Assembly: GCA_938002705.1 (NCBI GenBank)
Contig: CALLAG010000122.1
Span: 1-10,143, forward strand
DNA: 10,143 nt
Direction of reading: 5' to 3'
DNA from: an uncultured Saprospiraceae bacterium
Lineage (GTDB): Bacteria > Bacteroidota > Bacteroidia > Chitinophagales > Saprospiraceae
This document shows, one piece after another, positions 1-7,201 of this stretch (position 1 is its first letter; the number at the start of each line of letters is the position of its first letter). Below the pieces are notes generated by a model, which was not told the DNA's origin, did not search any database, and saw nothing but the letters and a program-made list of their open reading frames with translations. Position numbers and translations under genes: made by a program.

Positions 1-2
1 TC

Positions 3-197
3 AGGTCATTCGAGAATAAAAATAAAGCAATGGTGTACTATAAGGGTGTAGATAAGAATAGAGAAGAGTATGTTACTGCTTCAGGTTCCAGTTTTGATAT
101 ATTCGTATCTACTCAGAAAAACTATAGAGAAGTCATCAAGCAAAGATCAGCTAACGCTTACAGAGAATTCTTTAATAAGAATTATTTGAAAAAGTAA
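3..197 (+). CDS. C-terminal fragment of an unidentified protein (5' end outside the window)
   Basis: One frame is open from position 3 to a TAA at 195-197 and encodes 64 residues; the other two forward frames stop within the first 51 bases. The fragment is basic and rich in Lys, Asn, Tyr and Phe. It has a hydrophobic stretch (FDIFVST) followed by an amphipathic tail ending in REFFNKNYLKK. No catalytic motif is visible. A tail of the form 'F-x-I-x-V-S-x-x-x-N-Y ... Y-x-x-F-F-x-x-N-Y' reminds me of the C-terminal end of Bacteroidota TPR-type proteins, including the SprE/PorW class, but that is only a memory-based resemblance and too weak to name the gene. It converges on the leftward chaperone cluster across a 271-bp spacer. 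I am confident that it is coding and not confident of its function. Confidence 0.7.
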   Translation, partial: RSFENKNKAMVYYKGVDKNREEYVTASGSSFDIFVSTQKNYREVIKQRSANAYREFFNKNYLKK

Positions 198-244
198 TTA
201 GTATAAAAGTTTCCAGCAGATACATATACGTTGTTAATATAAGA

Positions 245-380
245 CTCGTCGGCTGTTCTTGGTGACTAAGATGGCCATGTTCTCTAAGAAAAGTAGTTAA
301 GCGTATAGCCCGTGAACGTTAGTTCTTAGTGGCGTACTCGCCGCCAATTCTCACTCAGAATCGTAAGCTATAGAGCACCT
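245..380. ncRNA. Candidate structured non-coding RNA or structured 3' region (strand undetermined)
   Basis: This stretch lies between convergent genes, has no ORF longer than about 15 codons, and is GC-richer (about 46%) than its flanks. I can draw four hairpins by eye. A: 251-253 and 257-262 pair with 274-276 and 266-271 around a UGA loop. B: CTAAGAA 284-290 pairs with TTCTTAG 323-329, and inside it 298-300/302-304 pair with 316-318/319-321 with one bulged G. C: 329-334 pairs with 339-344 (GUGGCG/CGCCGC with one GU pair) around a UACU loop. D: ATTCT 347-351 pairs with AGAAT 357-361. The CTAAG at 266-270 could instead pair with CTTAG at 325-329, so alternative folds exist. It could be a small RNA on either strand, or the structured 3' UTR/terminator of a flanking gene. 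I do not recognise tmRNA, SRP RNA, RNase P or tRNA. A 6S-like RNA cannot be excluded, but the side-by-side hairpins do not resemble the usual long 6S rod. Confidence 0.35.
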
Positions 381-392
381 GTTTTCACAAAA

Positions 393-457
393 AACCATAA
401 CCTCATTAATCATTAACCATCAACCATCAACAATTAACCACTAACCATCAATCATTA
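393..457. repeat. Degenerate short tandem repeat, AACCAT(C/T)-type
   Basis: The + strand has repeated units of the form AACCA(T/C) spaced by short TTA, ATT and CA pieces. AACCAT occurs at 393-398, 415-420, 422-427 and 443-448, and AACCAC at 436-441, with CATTAA and CATCAA spacers between. The + strand from 393 to 457 contains no G, so the minus strand is purely G/T/A (GGTTAATG, GGTTGATG). Imperfect repeats of this kind are, as I remember, common in spacers of Bacteroidota genomes. The array lies just downstream of the stop codon of the leftward SurA-like gene, so it would be in that transcript's 3' region. There is no repeat-spacer regularity as in CRISPR. Confidence 0.6.
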
Positions 458-468
458 AAATCAACGAC

Positions 469-1839
469 CTACTGCTGCTCAGCTAACATTTCCATGAGAG
501 CATCACATTGTAGATAGTTCTGATCTATGTCGATGTAAGTGCCCGCAAGCTTAGACTCTAACCATTCTGCAAAATAAGTACTCTTCTTACTCTCCTTAGC
601 GTAATTAAGAATCTTAGTGTAGTCTTGGTCAAGACTTGCTTTGTGAGGTCTTGTTTTTGTCATTAGTTTGATGATACGGTAATAAGTCTCCCCTGTAGGA
701 AGGTTATAGTCGAGTGCCTCAGTGATATCGCCTACCTCGAGTTCATCTATAGCAAAGTATACATTAGAAGGTAGCTCTGACATCGGGAATATTGTCTTGC
801 CAGTATTAGGATTCTGTAGCATACCGTTATTACTATAACTGGGTACTTCATCGAGAGAGTGATCTTTGACCATTTCCAGAAAGTCAGCACCATCTACAAT
901 CAGTTGTCTTAAGGAGTCTAGTTTGCTTTTGGCTAATGTTCTATCCTCTTCTGTTATATCTGGTTTGACGAGAATGTGTCTCATGTGTATCTTATTACCT
1001 CTTCTCTCTATAAGCTCTAGGATATGGTATCCGAAATCTGTCTCAACAGGATCCGATACTTCGCCTGGTTCTAAGGTATAAGCAACTGCCTCAAATTCTG
1101 GCACAAATGTACCTCGTTGTGCAAAACCCAAGTCACCACCTCTTCTTCCTGAACCCATGTCATCAGAATAAGTAGCTGCTAATTCTGCAAAATCTTCTCC
1201 CTTCTCTACGATTCTTTTTCTGATATCTACAATCTTTCTTAAGGCTATAGCTTTTTGTTCTTTGTTGATTTGTGGAGCCACAACGATCTCTGCTAGCTCT
1301 ACCTCTGCACTTAAGAACGGTATGCTATCAGGATGTATCGAGTTATAGAATTCTTTCACTTCTTTAGGTGTGATATTGACTTCATTGATGATAGAATTCT
1401 GCATACGCTGTACCAGCATCTGATTTCTTTCATCATCTCTGAGGTTTTCTTTCATTTGCTGAGGTGTCATGCTGTATACTTCTTCAAACATCTCAGTATC
1501 ACCATTCATCTGACTGAGTACTCTGTCTACTTTGAATGTAAGGCTGGCTTCTATTTCATCTTCTGATATGATTACACTATCTAATTTTGCTTGATGGATA
1601 ATCAGTTTTTGGCCTATAAGAGATTGTAGTATCTCACACCTCAGTTCTGGAGAAGGTGTACCCTCGGCAGCAGTGTAAGAGTATTGTTGTTCTACATCTG
1701 ACATAAGTATCGTCTCAGTACCCACTTTTGCGATGACTTTATCTATCACTAATTCTTCCTGACCCTTAAGCATATGACTCATAGAGCTTATAAGTATGAG
1801 AAGTGATAGTTGTGTTAACTTGATCGTCATGTTATTCAT
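469..1839 (-). CDS. SurA-like periplasmic chaperone / parvulin peptidyl-prolyl isomerase
   Basis: A 456-residue secreted folding factor of the SurA/PpiC family, expected to act in the periplasm on unfolded outer-membrane proteins. An N-terminal signal peptide (hydrophobic LSLLILISSM, residues 11-20) ends near residue 26 (LKG|QEE). Residues about 30-165 form a SurA-type N-terminal domain beginning with IDKVIAKVG. The first parvulin domain spans about 178-277, with the hallmark SDDMGSGRRGGDLGF (225-239), FEAVAYTLEPGEVSDPVET and FGYHILEL. A second, more divergent parvulin domain starts at MRHILVKP (286-293) and runs to about 392; its GG-D-LG motif is weakened to NNGMLQNP. The length fits the family. 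The ATG at 1839 overlaps the upstream gene's stop by 8 nt; the ATG at 1830 (MTIKLTQ) lies 1 nt past that stop and is equally plausible, so translational coupling is likely. It is the last gene of the three-gene cluster. The call is firm; which parvulin domain is catalytically active is not known. Confidence 0.93.
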   Translation of the reverse strand: MNNMTIKLTQLSLLILISSMSHMLKGQEELVIDKVIAKVGTETILMSDVEQQYSYTAAEGTPSPELRCEILQSLIGQKLIIHQAKLDSVIISEDEIEASLTFKVDRVLSQMNGDTEMFEEVYSMTPQQMKENLRDDERNQMLVQRMQNSIINEVNITPKEVKEFYNSIHPDSIPFLSAEVELAEIVVAPQINKEQKAIALRKIVDIRKRIVEKGEDFAELAATYSDDMGSGRRGGDLGFAQRGTFVPEFEAVAYTLEPGEVSDPVETDFGYHILELIERRGNKIHMRHILVKPDITEEDRTLAKSKLDSLRQLIVDGADFLEMVKDHSLDEVPSYSNNGMLQNPNTGKTIFPMSELPSNVYFAIDELEVGDITEALDYNLPTGETYYRIIKLMTKTRPHKASLDQDYTKILNYAKESKKSTYFAEWLESKLAGTYIDIDQNYLQCDALMEMLAEQQ

Positions 1840-2683
1840 CTATATTATTTATGGATATATTTTTGTTTTTAATACTCTGCTTGAAGAAATCTTGTCTTTT
1901 ATCTTTTAAGATATTTTCTGATCGCTCATGCATAATTCTGTTCCTTATATCATCTTCCACATAGCTAACGGGAGCATTCTCTTTTGCTTTGATAGTTTCG
2001 AGAATTTTAACATAATATTTAGTCGGTGCTACATCTAATGTGTAAGTTTCTTCTTTCTTGAAGTTTATTTTCTTTATTAAGTTCTCTGGTAATATACTAC
2101 GTATAGTTGTGTGTGGGTACCATTTCTTCTCATCGAGAAGCATGATGGTATTGACCCCTGATAAGTACTTCTTGATAGCTGGGAGATCTTCTGTTTTCCA
2201 GTAAGTAGCAAATGTGTCATTATCTAATGATTTAGGTATTTTGACATATAACAATCTGCTTATGTTTTCTTTAAGTATGAAGTCATTATTATACTTAGCG
2301 TAGAATGTATCTATCTCTGTATCACTTATGTCTGAGTCTAATTCTTCTGCAAGAATCTGATTTTCTAATTCGTAGATATATAGAGATCGCTTATAGGCTT
2401 CTACTTTTTTGGATATGGCTTTTTTGTTGTTTTTGACTTGTTGTGTTGCCTGCTTATACATGATCCTATCCATCAACCATCCATCAACGTGTCGTGATAT
2501 TATAAATTGAGAATCAGACGACGTCTCTGCTTGCAGAAGTTGGTCTGATAACTCAGATATGTGTAACTCTTGACCATAGGCAGTCGCCAGCACGTCAGCA
2601 TCATCTATGTTGCCTCCACTCGGCTCACATGAGCTTAAAAAAAAACCGATAGACACTATTGCTATATGTGGTAAGAGTGACAT
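1832..2683 (-). CDS. Putative lipoprotein, SurA/PpiC N-terminal-like, without a recognisable PPIase core
   Basis: A 283-residue protein with a lipoprotein signal: a hydrophobic segment (IAIVSIGFFL) followed by the lipobox L-S-S-C with Cys19. It is therefore probably lipid-anchored facing the periplasm, or at the cell surface. Residues about 30-135 look like the SurA-type N-terminal domain (helical, a 'YGQELHISELSDQLL' start, then DTEIDTFYAKYNNDF, which resembles the linker helix before a parvulin domain). After that, the region where a parvulin domain should sit (about 140-235) lacks the GGDLG and F-G-Y/W-H-I-I motifs. It is thus either a degenerate PPIase or a chaperone-only paralogue. Its position between two clear parvulin proteins, 3 nt downstream of one and overlapping the other, strongly implies co-expression and a shared role in outer-membrane protein folding. 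The function is inferred from context and weak similarity only. Confidence 0.8.
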   Translation of the reverse strand: MSLLPHIAIVSIGFFLSSCEPSGGNIDDADVLATAYGQELHISELSDQLLQAETSSDSQFIISRHVDGWLMDRIMYKQATQQVKNNKKAISKKVEAYKRSLYIYELENQILAEELDSDISDTEIDTFYAKYNNDFILKENISRLLYVKIPKSLDNDTFATYWKTEDLPAIKKYLSGVNTIMLLDEKKWYPHTTIRSILPENLIKKINFKKEETYTLDVAPTKYYVKILETIKAKENAPVSYVEDDIRNRIMHERSENILKDKRQDFFKQSIKNKNISINNIDE

Positions 2684-2686
2684 TAC

Positions 2687-4645
2687 TTATTTGGTAATTG
2701 ACTTTAGGACATCATTATCGACGCTTACTTTATACATATTCATCAGTTCTTTAATCCATTCCATTTCTAATTTGTCTTGGTAGTCAGCTATGACATAACC
2801 TCGTGCTTCAGACAGGGATTTAGAAGTAGCTGGTTCTATGCCTATATACTTATAGAATACTACAGATGGAGGATCTTGCTTAAATGGCGTAACGGCGTTT
2901 TTGTCTAATTTTAAATCTGCTATAGACTTATCGTCCTTACTTAGGATCTCTACGCTGTGAGTTATTTCTACAGTTTTATCCTTACTATATCTTTCTATGA
3001 ATTTATTATGATCCTTTTTCTGAGCATAATTATATGCTGATTCGGCTTTCTTCTTATCATCAGCAGTTACAGAATACTTATTCACTTTTACTCGTTCTGG
3101 CCACATATACTTATCAGTGTTTTTCTGATAGAATTTCTTGAGACCTGATGTATCTTGAGATGCTTTATCCCATACTTCTTGTTTTGTAATCTCGAATAGA
3201 AGTATGCCTTCACGATATTCTTGCATGAGTGCCTTAAAGTCAGGATACTTTTTTTCTAGATTACTTTCTTCATACTCCATTACCTTTTCCTTGACATAGT
3301 CTGCGTATAACTCTTCAGCGGCAGTCTGGTAAGGTGTGCTCTTGCTGTACTTAAGCCTTTCTCTTATGTTAGTCTTAAGGAACTTCCCGAAACTGTTAAG
3401 TGAGTACTTCTTATCAGCAAGGGTAAATAGGGTCAAGTCTTCATTATACTCTGGAGCTTCCCACTTATAGGTGTAGAATTTCTCGTCTAGAGATGTAGTG
3501 AATCTTTTAAGTGCCATCTTATCGTCACTGAAGCCAGCTTCTTTTTTGACATCTTCGATAAGCTTTTCTTCCGCTATACCGAATCTATCACTTTTGCTTA
3601 TTCTAGCTTCTATTCTTTTTCTAAGTTTTTCTTCATTAGAGTCATCTCTTTTGGAGATTCTTTTGATGATATGCATTCCTAGTTTCGTTTCTACAGGCTT
3701 AGTGATATCATTATCATTCTGTAGTGCAAATGCAGCATCTTCAAATGAAGCTTCGTACTGATTAATACCAAAAAAGCCTAAGTAACCACCATTAGATTTT
3801 GTCTTTGTATCATCTGAGAATTTAGCAGCAAAATTTTCAAAATTTCTACCTTTTTTCAGAAGATTGTATACTGAGTCCGCTTCGATTTTTAATTGGGCAT
3901 TAAGCTTAGGGGACTTCTCATGACGGAATAGAATGTGGGCTATCTCCATCTGACCTCTTGCTGGTCTTCTGTCACTGACGTAGATAATGTGATATCCCAT
4001 CTTAGATCTTATAGGCTGAGAGTAGCTGCCTACCGCAGTCTCATACATGGCATTCTCAAAGTTATAGAATCCGTCAGGAAGTGGCGCTGTATAGTAACCT
4101 AACTTGCCACCCTTGAGAGCAGAGACTTTATCCTCAGAGAGTGTCTTAGCCATATCTGCGAAGTGCTGACCATTGTTCTCTTTTAATTTGTCGTAGATGT
4201 CATTTATTTTTTTCTCGGCAGCTTTCTGCTGTTCTATAGTTGTCTTGCCAGGCGCTGATACGAAGATGTGACTTACCTGTATATCTTCTTTCATCCTTTC
4301 CATGACTTGTTGGATTAGGTTGTCAGATATTTCTTTGTCTTTCAGGTAGGACTTAGCCAGTTGTTTTCTGTATCCTGCCAGTTCTTCGTTTAGTGCTTGT
4401 ATAGTGTCTAAGCCGATAGCACGAGCCCTTTTTACTTTTAACTTAAATTTCTTGTATAGCTCAAGGTATTCTTCGATGCTTTCCTTAGAATAATCTGCTT
4501 TGTCAGCATTATTCTTCTCATATATATACTTGAACTCAGATAAGTACACAGGATCATCGCCTACAGTGAATAGGACAGGGTCACTTGATTGTGCAGATAC
4601 GAACGAAAATTGCCATAGGCACAACATAAAAATTACCATTCTCAT
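2687..4645 (-). CDS. Periplasmic peptidyl-prolyl isomerase with two parvulin domains (PpiD/SurA-like)
   Basis: A 652-residue secreted protein starting at the ATG at 4645. The signal peptide MRMVIFMLCLWQFSFVSA is cleaved before QSS. Residues about 20-115 form a SurA-like helical domain. The first parvulin domain (about 121-224) begins at VSHIFVSAPG and has KGGKLGYY and MGYHIIYV. The second (about 233-331) begins at IAHILFRHEKS and has KFSDD, SNGGYLGFF and LGMHIIKR. The remaining about 320 residues are charged, Lys-rich and mostly helical in appearance, with no motif I recognise. The frame stays open back to a TTG at 4664-4666 (659 aa), but that TTG lies inside a perfect TAnnTTTG promoter box and the ATG gives a good signal peptide, so I prefer 4645. 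No Shine-Dalgarno site is visible, as is usual in this phylum. It is first in the three-gene chaperone cluster. An outer-membrane-protein folding role is a family inference. Confidence 0.92.
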   Translation of the reverse strand: MRMVIFMLCLWQFSFVSAQSSDPVLFTVGDDPVYLSEFKYIYEKNNADKADYSKESIEEYLELYKKFKLKVKRARAIGLDTIQALNEELAGYRKQLAKSYLKDKEISDNLIQQVMERMKEDIQVSHIFVSAPGKTTIEQQKAAEKKINDIYDKLKENNGQHFADMAKTLSEDKVSALKGGKLGYYTAPLPDGFYNFENAMYETAVGSYSQPIRSKMGYHIIYVSDRRPARGQMEIAHILFRHEKSPKLNAQLKIEADSVYNLLKKGRNFENFAAKFSDDTKTKSNGGYLGFFGINQYEASFEDAAFALQNDNDITKPVETKLGMHIIKRISKRDDSNEEKLRKRIEARISKSDRFGIAEEKLIEDVKKEAGFSDDKMALKRFTTSLDEKFYTYKWEAPEYNEDLTLFTLADKKYSLNSFGKFLKTNIRERLKYSKSTPYQTAAEELYADYVKEKVMEYEESNLEKKYPDFKALMQEYREGILLFEITKQEVWDKASQDTSGLKKFYQKNTDKYMWPERVKVNKYSVTADDKKKAESAYNYAQKKDHNKFIERYSKDKTVEITHSVEILSKDDKSIADLKLDKNAVTPFKQDPPSVVFYKYIGIEPATSKSLSEARGYVIADYQDKLEMEWIKELMNMYKVSVDNDVLKSITK

Positions 4646-4663
4646 AGAAATCAAAATTTTGTG

Positions 4664-4671
4664 CAAAAATA
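4664..4671 (-). promoter_or_regulatory. Candidate -7 promoter box TATTTTTG for the chaperone cluster
   Basis: Reading leftward, the sequence is TATTTTTG, a perfect match to the Bacteroidota -7 consensus TAnnTTTG. It ends 18 nt before the preferred ATG at 4645, which would leave a leader of only about 10-15 nt. No good TTTG -33 box is seen at the expected distance, so this is a consensus match and not a proven promoter. In an AT-rich spacer, chance matches are possible. Confidence 0.35.
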
Positions 4672-4720
4672 AAGAAATACCTTCTAAATTTCGGATTTAT
4701 GACGACATAAGATATAGATA

Positions 4721-4749
4721 CAAATATATGATAATCAATTAGTTGTAAA
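4721..4749 (-). promoter_or_regulatory. Candidate promoter (TTTA -33, TATATTTG -7) for the chaperone cluster
   Basis: On the minus strand, TTTA (4749-4746) is followed after 17 nt by TATATTTG (4728-4721). The -7 box matches TAnnTTTG perfectly and the -33 box has three of four bases of TTTG. Transcription would start near 4714, giving a leader of about 70 nt before the ATG at 4645. The -33 element overlaps the last codons of murF-alr, so the chaperone genes could be transcribed separately from purD-murF-alr. This is a pattern match only. Confidence 0.4.
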
Positions 4750-7198
4750 TATATGTCCTTTTTACTCGGGGAGAAATTCTTGTTAGAATTTCATATGGTA
4801 TTGTATTGCTGGAAGCAGCAAGATTTTCTATAGGTCTCTCTGCATCGAAGATTATCACTTTGTCACCCTCTCGGATCTGATCATATGAGCTGATATCTAT
4901 AATGGTGACGTCCATACATACATTGGCTATCGTGGGGCATAATTGGCCATGAATAGAAACTGAGAATCGACCGTTACCTGCACTTCTCATCAGGCCATCA
5001 GCGTAGCCTAAGCCTATTACAGCGATGGTCATGTCTCTCGTAGCGATACCGGATCTACTGTAGCCAGTCGTTTCTCCTTTTTTAAGTTGCTTGATCTGTA
5101 GAATTTTAGTAGACAGAGCATGTGCTTTCTGCAGATTGTAATTTTTATTTTGGGATGTATCTATACCGTATAGTCCTATGCCTAACCTTACCATCTCATA
5201 AGCACTTGTGGCGTGCCTTATGATACCTCCAGTATTGAGAATGTGTCTTATAGGTCTACTATTTATACTTATCGATAATGACTCGTATAGATTATCATAC
5301 TTTGCGATTTGCTGTTTTGTAAATGCATCATGTCTTTCATCTTCACTTGCAGCCAGATGAGAAAATATAGACAGCACCTTTATACGATCTGTGCTCAGTA
5401 GAAGTCTGGTTAGTTCAGCTATCTCATGCTCTTCGAAACCTAATCGGTGCATACCTGTATCTAACTTTATATGGATGCCGAGTACTGTATTTTCTTTTTT
5501 TGATTGTTCTATTAGCAACTTTAATAATCTGAAAGAGTATACTTCTGGTTCGAGATTATGATGCCATAATAATTCGAGATTACTTTCTTGAACGTTGAAT
5601 ATCATCATGGGTGTATTGATACCAGACTGTCTTATCGTGACTGCTTCATCTATAAGTGCAACGCCTAGATAGTCGATGCCCTTATCTGATAAGAAATGAG
5701 CCATAGCGACACTGCCACTACCATAAGCTTCAGCTTTAAGTATGGCCATCATCATCGTATTCTTAGGTACTGATGATTTGAATATCTTCAGATTATGAGC
5801 TATTGCATTATAATCCGTCTGTAATACGGTCTCGTGTACTTGCGATGAGAGATGTGCATATATTTTTTCTAACTGATGATTTCTTGCACCTTTGATAAGT
5901 AGACATGAGTTACTTACTTTATCAAACTCAAAGTGCAAAAGACACTGTTCTGTACTACTGTAATACTCGATATGGTCTATATCTAATAATGCCTTAGCTT
6001 GATTACTGAATCCTATACCGATTATGTCTTTTATATCCTTTTCTTCGATGAGTTTTTTTAGTCGTTCGTAAGTTTCTTTTTGTTGAGCTTGATCCACTAA
6101 GTCGGAGATGATAAGCATTTTATCCTTACCCAGTGCATGCTGATTCTGATATTCTAAGGCAAGCCGTAATGATGCAAGATCAAGAGAATAACTATCGTTA
6201 ATGAGTAAGCAGTTATTTTTGCCATCACGTAATTCTAATCTATTATTGAGACTTCTATACTGAGATATAGCTGCTTGTATCCAAGCTTCTCCCCACCCTA
6301 AGAATAGGAGAGTACTGATCACTGACATACAGTTCTCTATGAGGTCTTTCTGTGTGAATGGAAGATCCAGATTATAGATGGAATCATCATAGCTTAAGCG
6401 TAGCTGAGTACCCTGATCGTAAGATTGAGTATCTAATATCTGTACTGTTGATTCAGCATGTATTCCCCATGTCAATAATTGAGTATTAATAGAGCTTTGT
6501 AGAGCTTGATCTATTAAGGTCTCATCTTTGTTATAGATCAGTACTTCAGCTTCAGAAAACAGCTTAATTTTTTCTGATATTTTTTCTTCTATATTATCGA
6601 ATCCACTACTGTGAGCATCACCTATATTAGTGAATATTCCTATAGTGGGTCGGATGATTTGGTAGAGATTATCCATCTCATTCTTACGAGATATTCCTGC
6701 TTCTATTATTGCGATATCGTGTTCCTCTTCCATCATTAATACTGATAGAGCTACACCTAATTGCGAGTTGTAACTCTGAGGACTCTGTACTGCTATAAGT
6801 CGCTGACTGAGAGACTGGTACAGCCATTCTTTGACAGTTGTTTTTCCATTACTTCCAGTGATACCTATAACGGGATAGGTGAATTTTTGTCTATGATATG
6901 CAGCAAGCTTTTGTAATGCTTTGAGGCTATCTTTGACTTTTATAATATGAAGATTACTTGATACAGGCGCTGTATAATTATTTTCTACGATGATGACTTT
7001 GATACCTTTCTTAATAGCATCAGAGATATAATTGTGACCATCATTATTTTGTCCTTTGATAGCGACGAATAATGACGAGGCACTATAGCTTATTTTTCGT
7101 GTATCATATACCACATGAGATATGTAGATGTCTTCAGATATTTGACTGAGGACATCACCTTTTAGTATCTCATTTATTTGTGATATGGAGTATCTCAT
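4739..7198 (-). CDS. murF-alr: Bifunctional UDP-MurNAc-tripeptide:D-Ala-D-Ala ligase / alanine racemase (MurF-Alr fusion)
   Basis: An 819-residue cytoplasmic fusion for peptidoglycan precursor synthesis. The MurF half (about 1-450) ATP-dependently adds D-Ala-D-Ala to UDP-MurNAc-tripeptide. It shows DTRKI and FVAIKGQNNDGHNYI in the UDP-binding domain, the P-loop GSNGKTT (115-121), EAGISRKNEM (166-175), NIGDAHSSGF (191-200) and the C-terminal IKGARNHQLE (435-444). The Alr half (about 458-819) is a PLP-dependent racemase making D-Ala from L-Ala. It shows the PLP lysine K488 in ILKAEAYGSG, KLDTGMHRLGF (578-588), FSHLAASED, RLGIGLYG, the GYADG motif with the second catalytic base Tyr732, and NVCMD (759-763). 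Both active sites look intact, so the two steps that consume and supply D-Ala are joined. In MurF, the usual DSYN is DSYS at 334-337. The gene begins 3 nt after the purD stop and so is probably cotranscribed with it. The fusion is a known Bacteroidota arrangement. The identification is firm. Confidence 0.96.
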   Translation of the reverse strand: MRYSISQINEILKGDVLSQISEDIYISHVVYDTRKISYSASSLFVAIKGQNNDGHNYISDAIKKGIKVIIVENNYTAPVSSNLHIIKVKDSLKALQKLAAYHRQKFTYPVIGITGSNGKTTVKEWLYQSLSQRLIAVQSPQSYNSQLGVALSVLMMEEEHDIAIIEAGISRKNEMDNLYQIIRPTIGIFTNIGDAHSSGFDNIEEKISEKIKLFSEAEVLIYNKDETLIDQALQSSINTQLLTWGIHAESTVQILDTQSYDQGTQLRLSYDDSIYNLDLPFTQKDLIENCMSVISTLLFLGWGEAWIQAAISQYRSLNNRLELRDGKNNCLLINDSYSLDLASLRLALEYQNQHALGKDKMLIISDLVDQAQQKETYERLKKLIEEKDIKDIIGIGFSNQAKALLDIDHIEYYSSTEQCLLHFEFDKVSNSCLLIKGARNHQLEKIYAHLSSQVHETVLQTDYNAIAHNLKIFKSSVPKNTMMMAILKAEAYGSGSVAMAHFLSDKGIDYLGVALIDEAVTIRQSGINTPMMIFNVQESNLELLWHHNLEPEVYSFRLLKLLIEQSKKENTVLGIHIKLDTGMHRLGFEEHEIAELTRLLLSTDRIKVLSIFSHLAASEDERHDAFTKQQIAKYDNLYESLSISINSRPIRHILNTGGIIRHATSAYEMVRLGIGLYGIDTSQNKNYNLQKAHALSTKILQIKQLKKGETTGYSRSGIATRDMTIAVIGLGYADGLMRSAGNGRFSVSIHGQLCPTIANVCMDVTIIDISSYDQIREGDKVIIFDAERPIENLAASSNTIPYEILTRISPRVKRTYIYN

Positions 7199-7201
7199 CT
7201 A

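Noticed and set aside
271..300. Tiny ORF MAMFSKKSS on the + strand in the convergent spacer
   Set aside because: Nine codons, no ribosome-binding site, and it overlaps proposed stems; no support as a gene.
245..380. Considered as tmRNA, SRP RNA, RNase P RNA or a tRNA
   Set aside because: No SRP apical-loop, CCA/T-loop (TTCRANNY), tmRNA end or RNase P core signature was found on either strand.
381..395. GTTTT/AAAAC hairpin as a terminator
   Set aside because: The stem is only 5 bp and almost all A-T, so it is too weak to support an intrinsic terminator call.
393..457. Repeat array considered as a CRISPR array
   Set aside because: Units are only 6-7 nt and imperfect, with no constant-length unique spacers and no cas genes nearby.
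866..1566. Open frames on the + strand opposite the SurA-like gene
   Set aside because: They have no domain or signal features and lie antisense to a firmly identified gene; they are shadows of its codon pattern.
3498..3761. Ser/Leu-rich open frame antisense to the 652-aa PPIase
   Set aside because: Low-complexity composition arises from the opposite strand's Lys/Glu/Asp-rich coding; no independent support.
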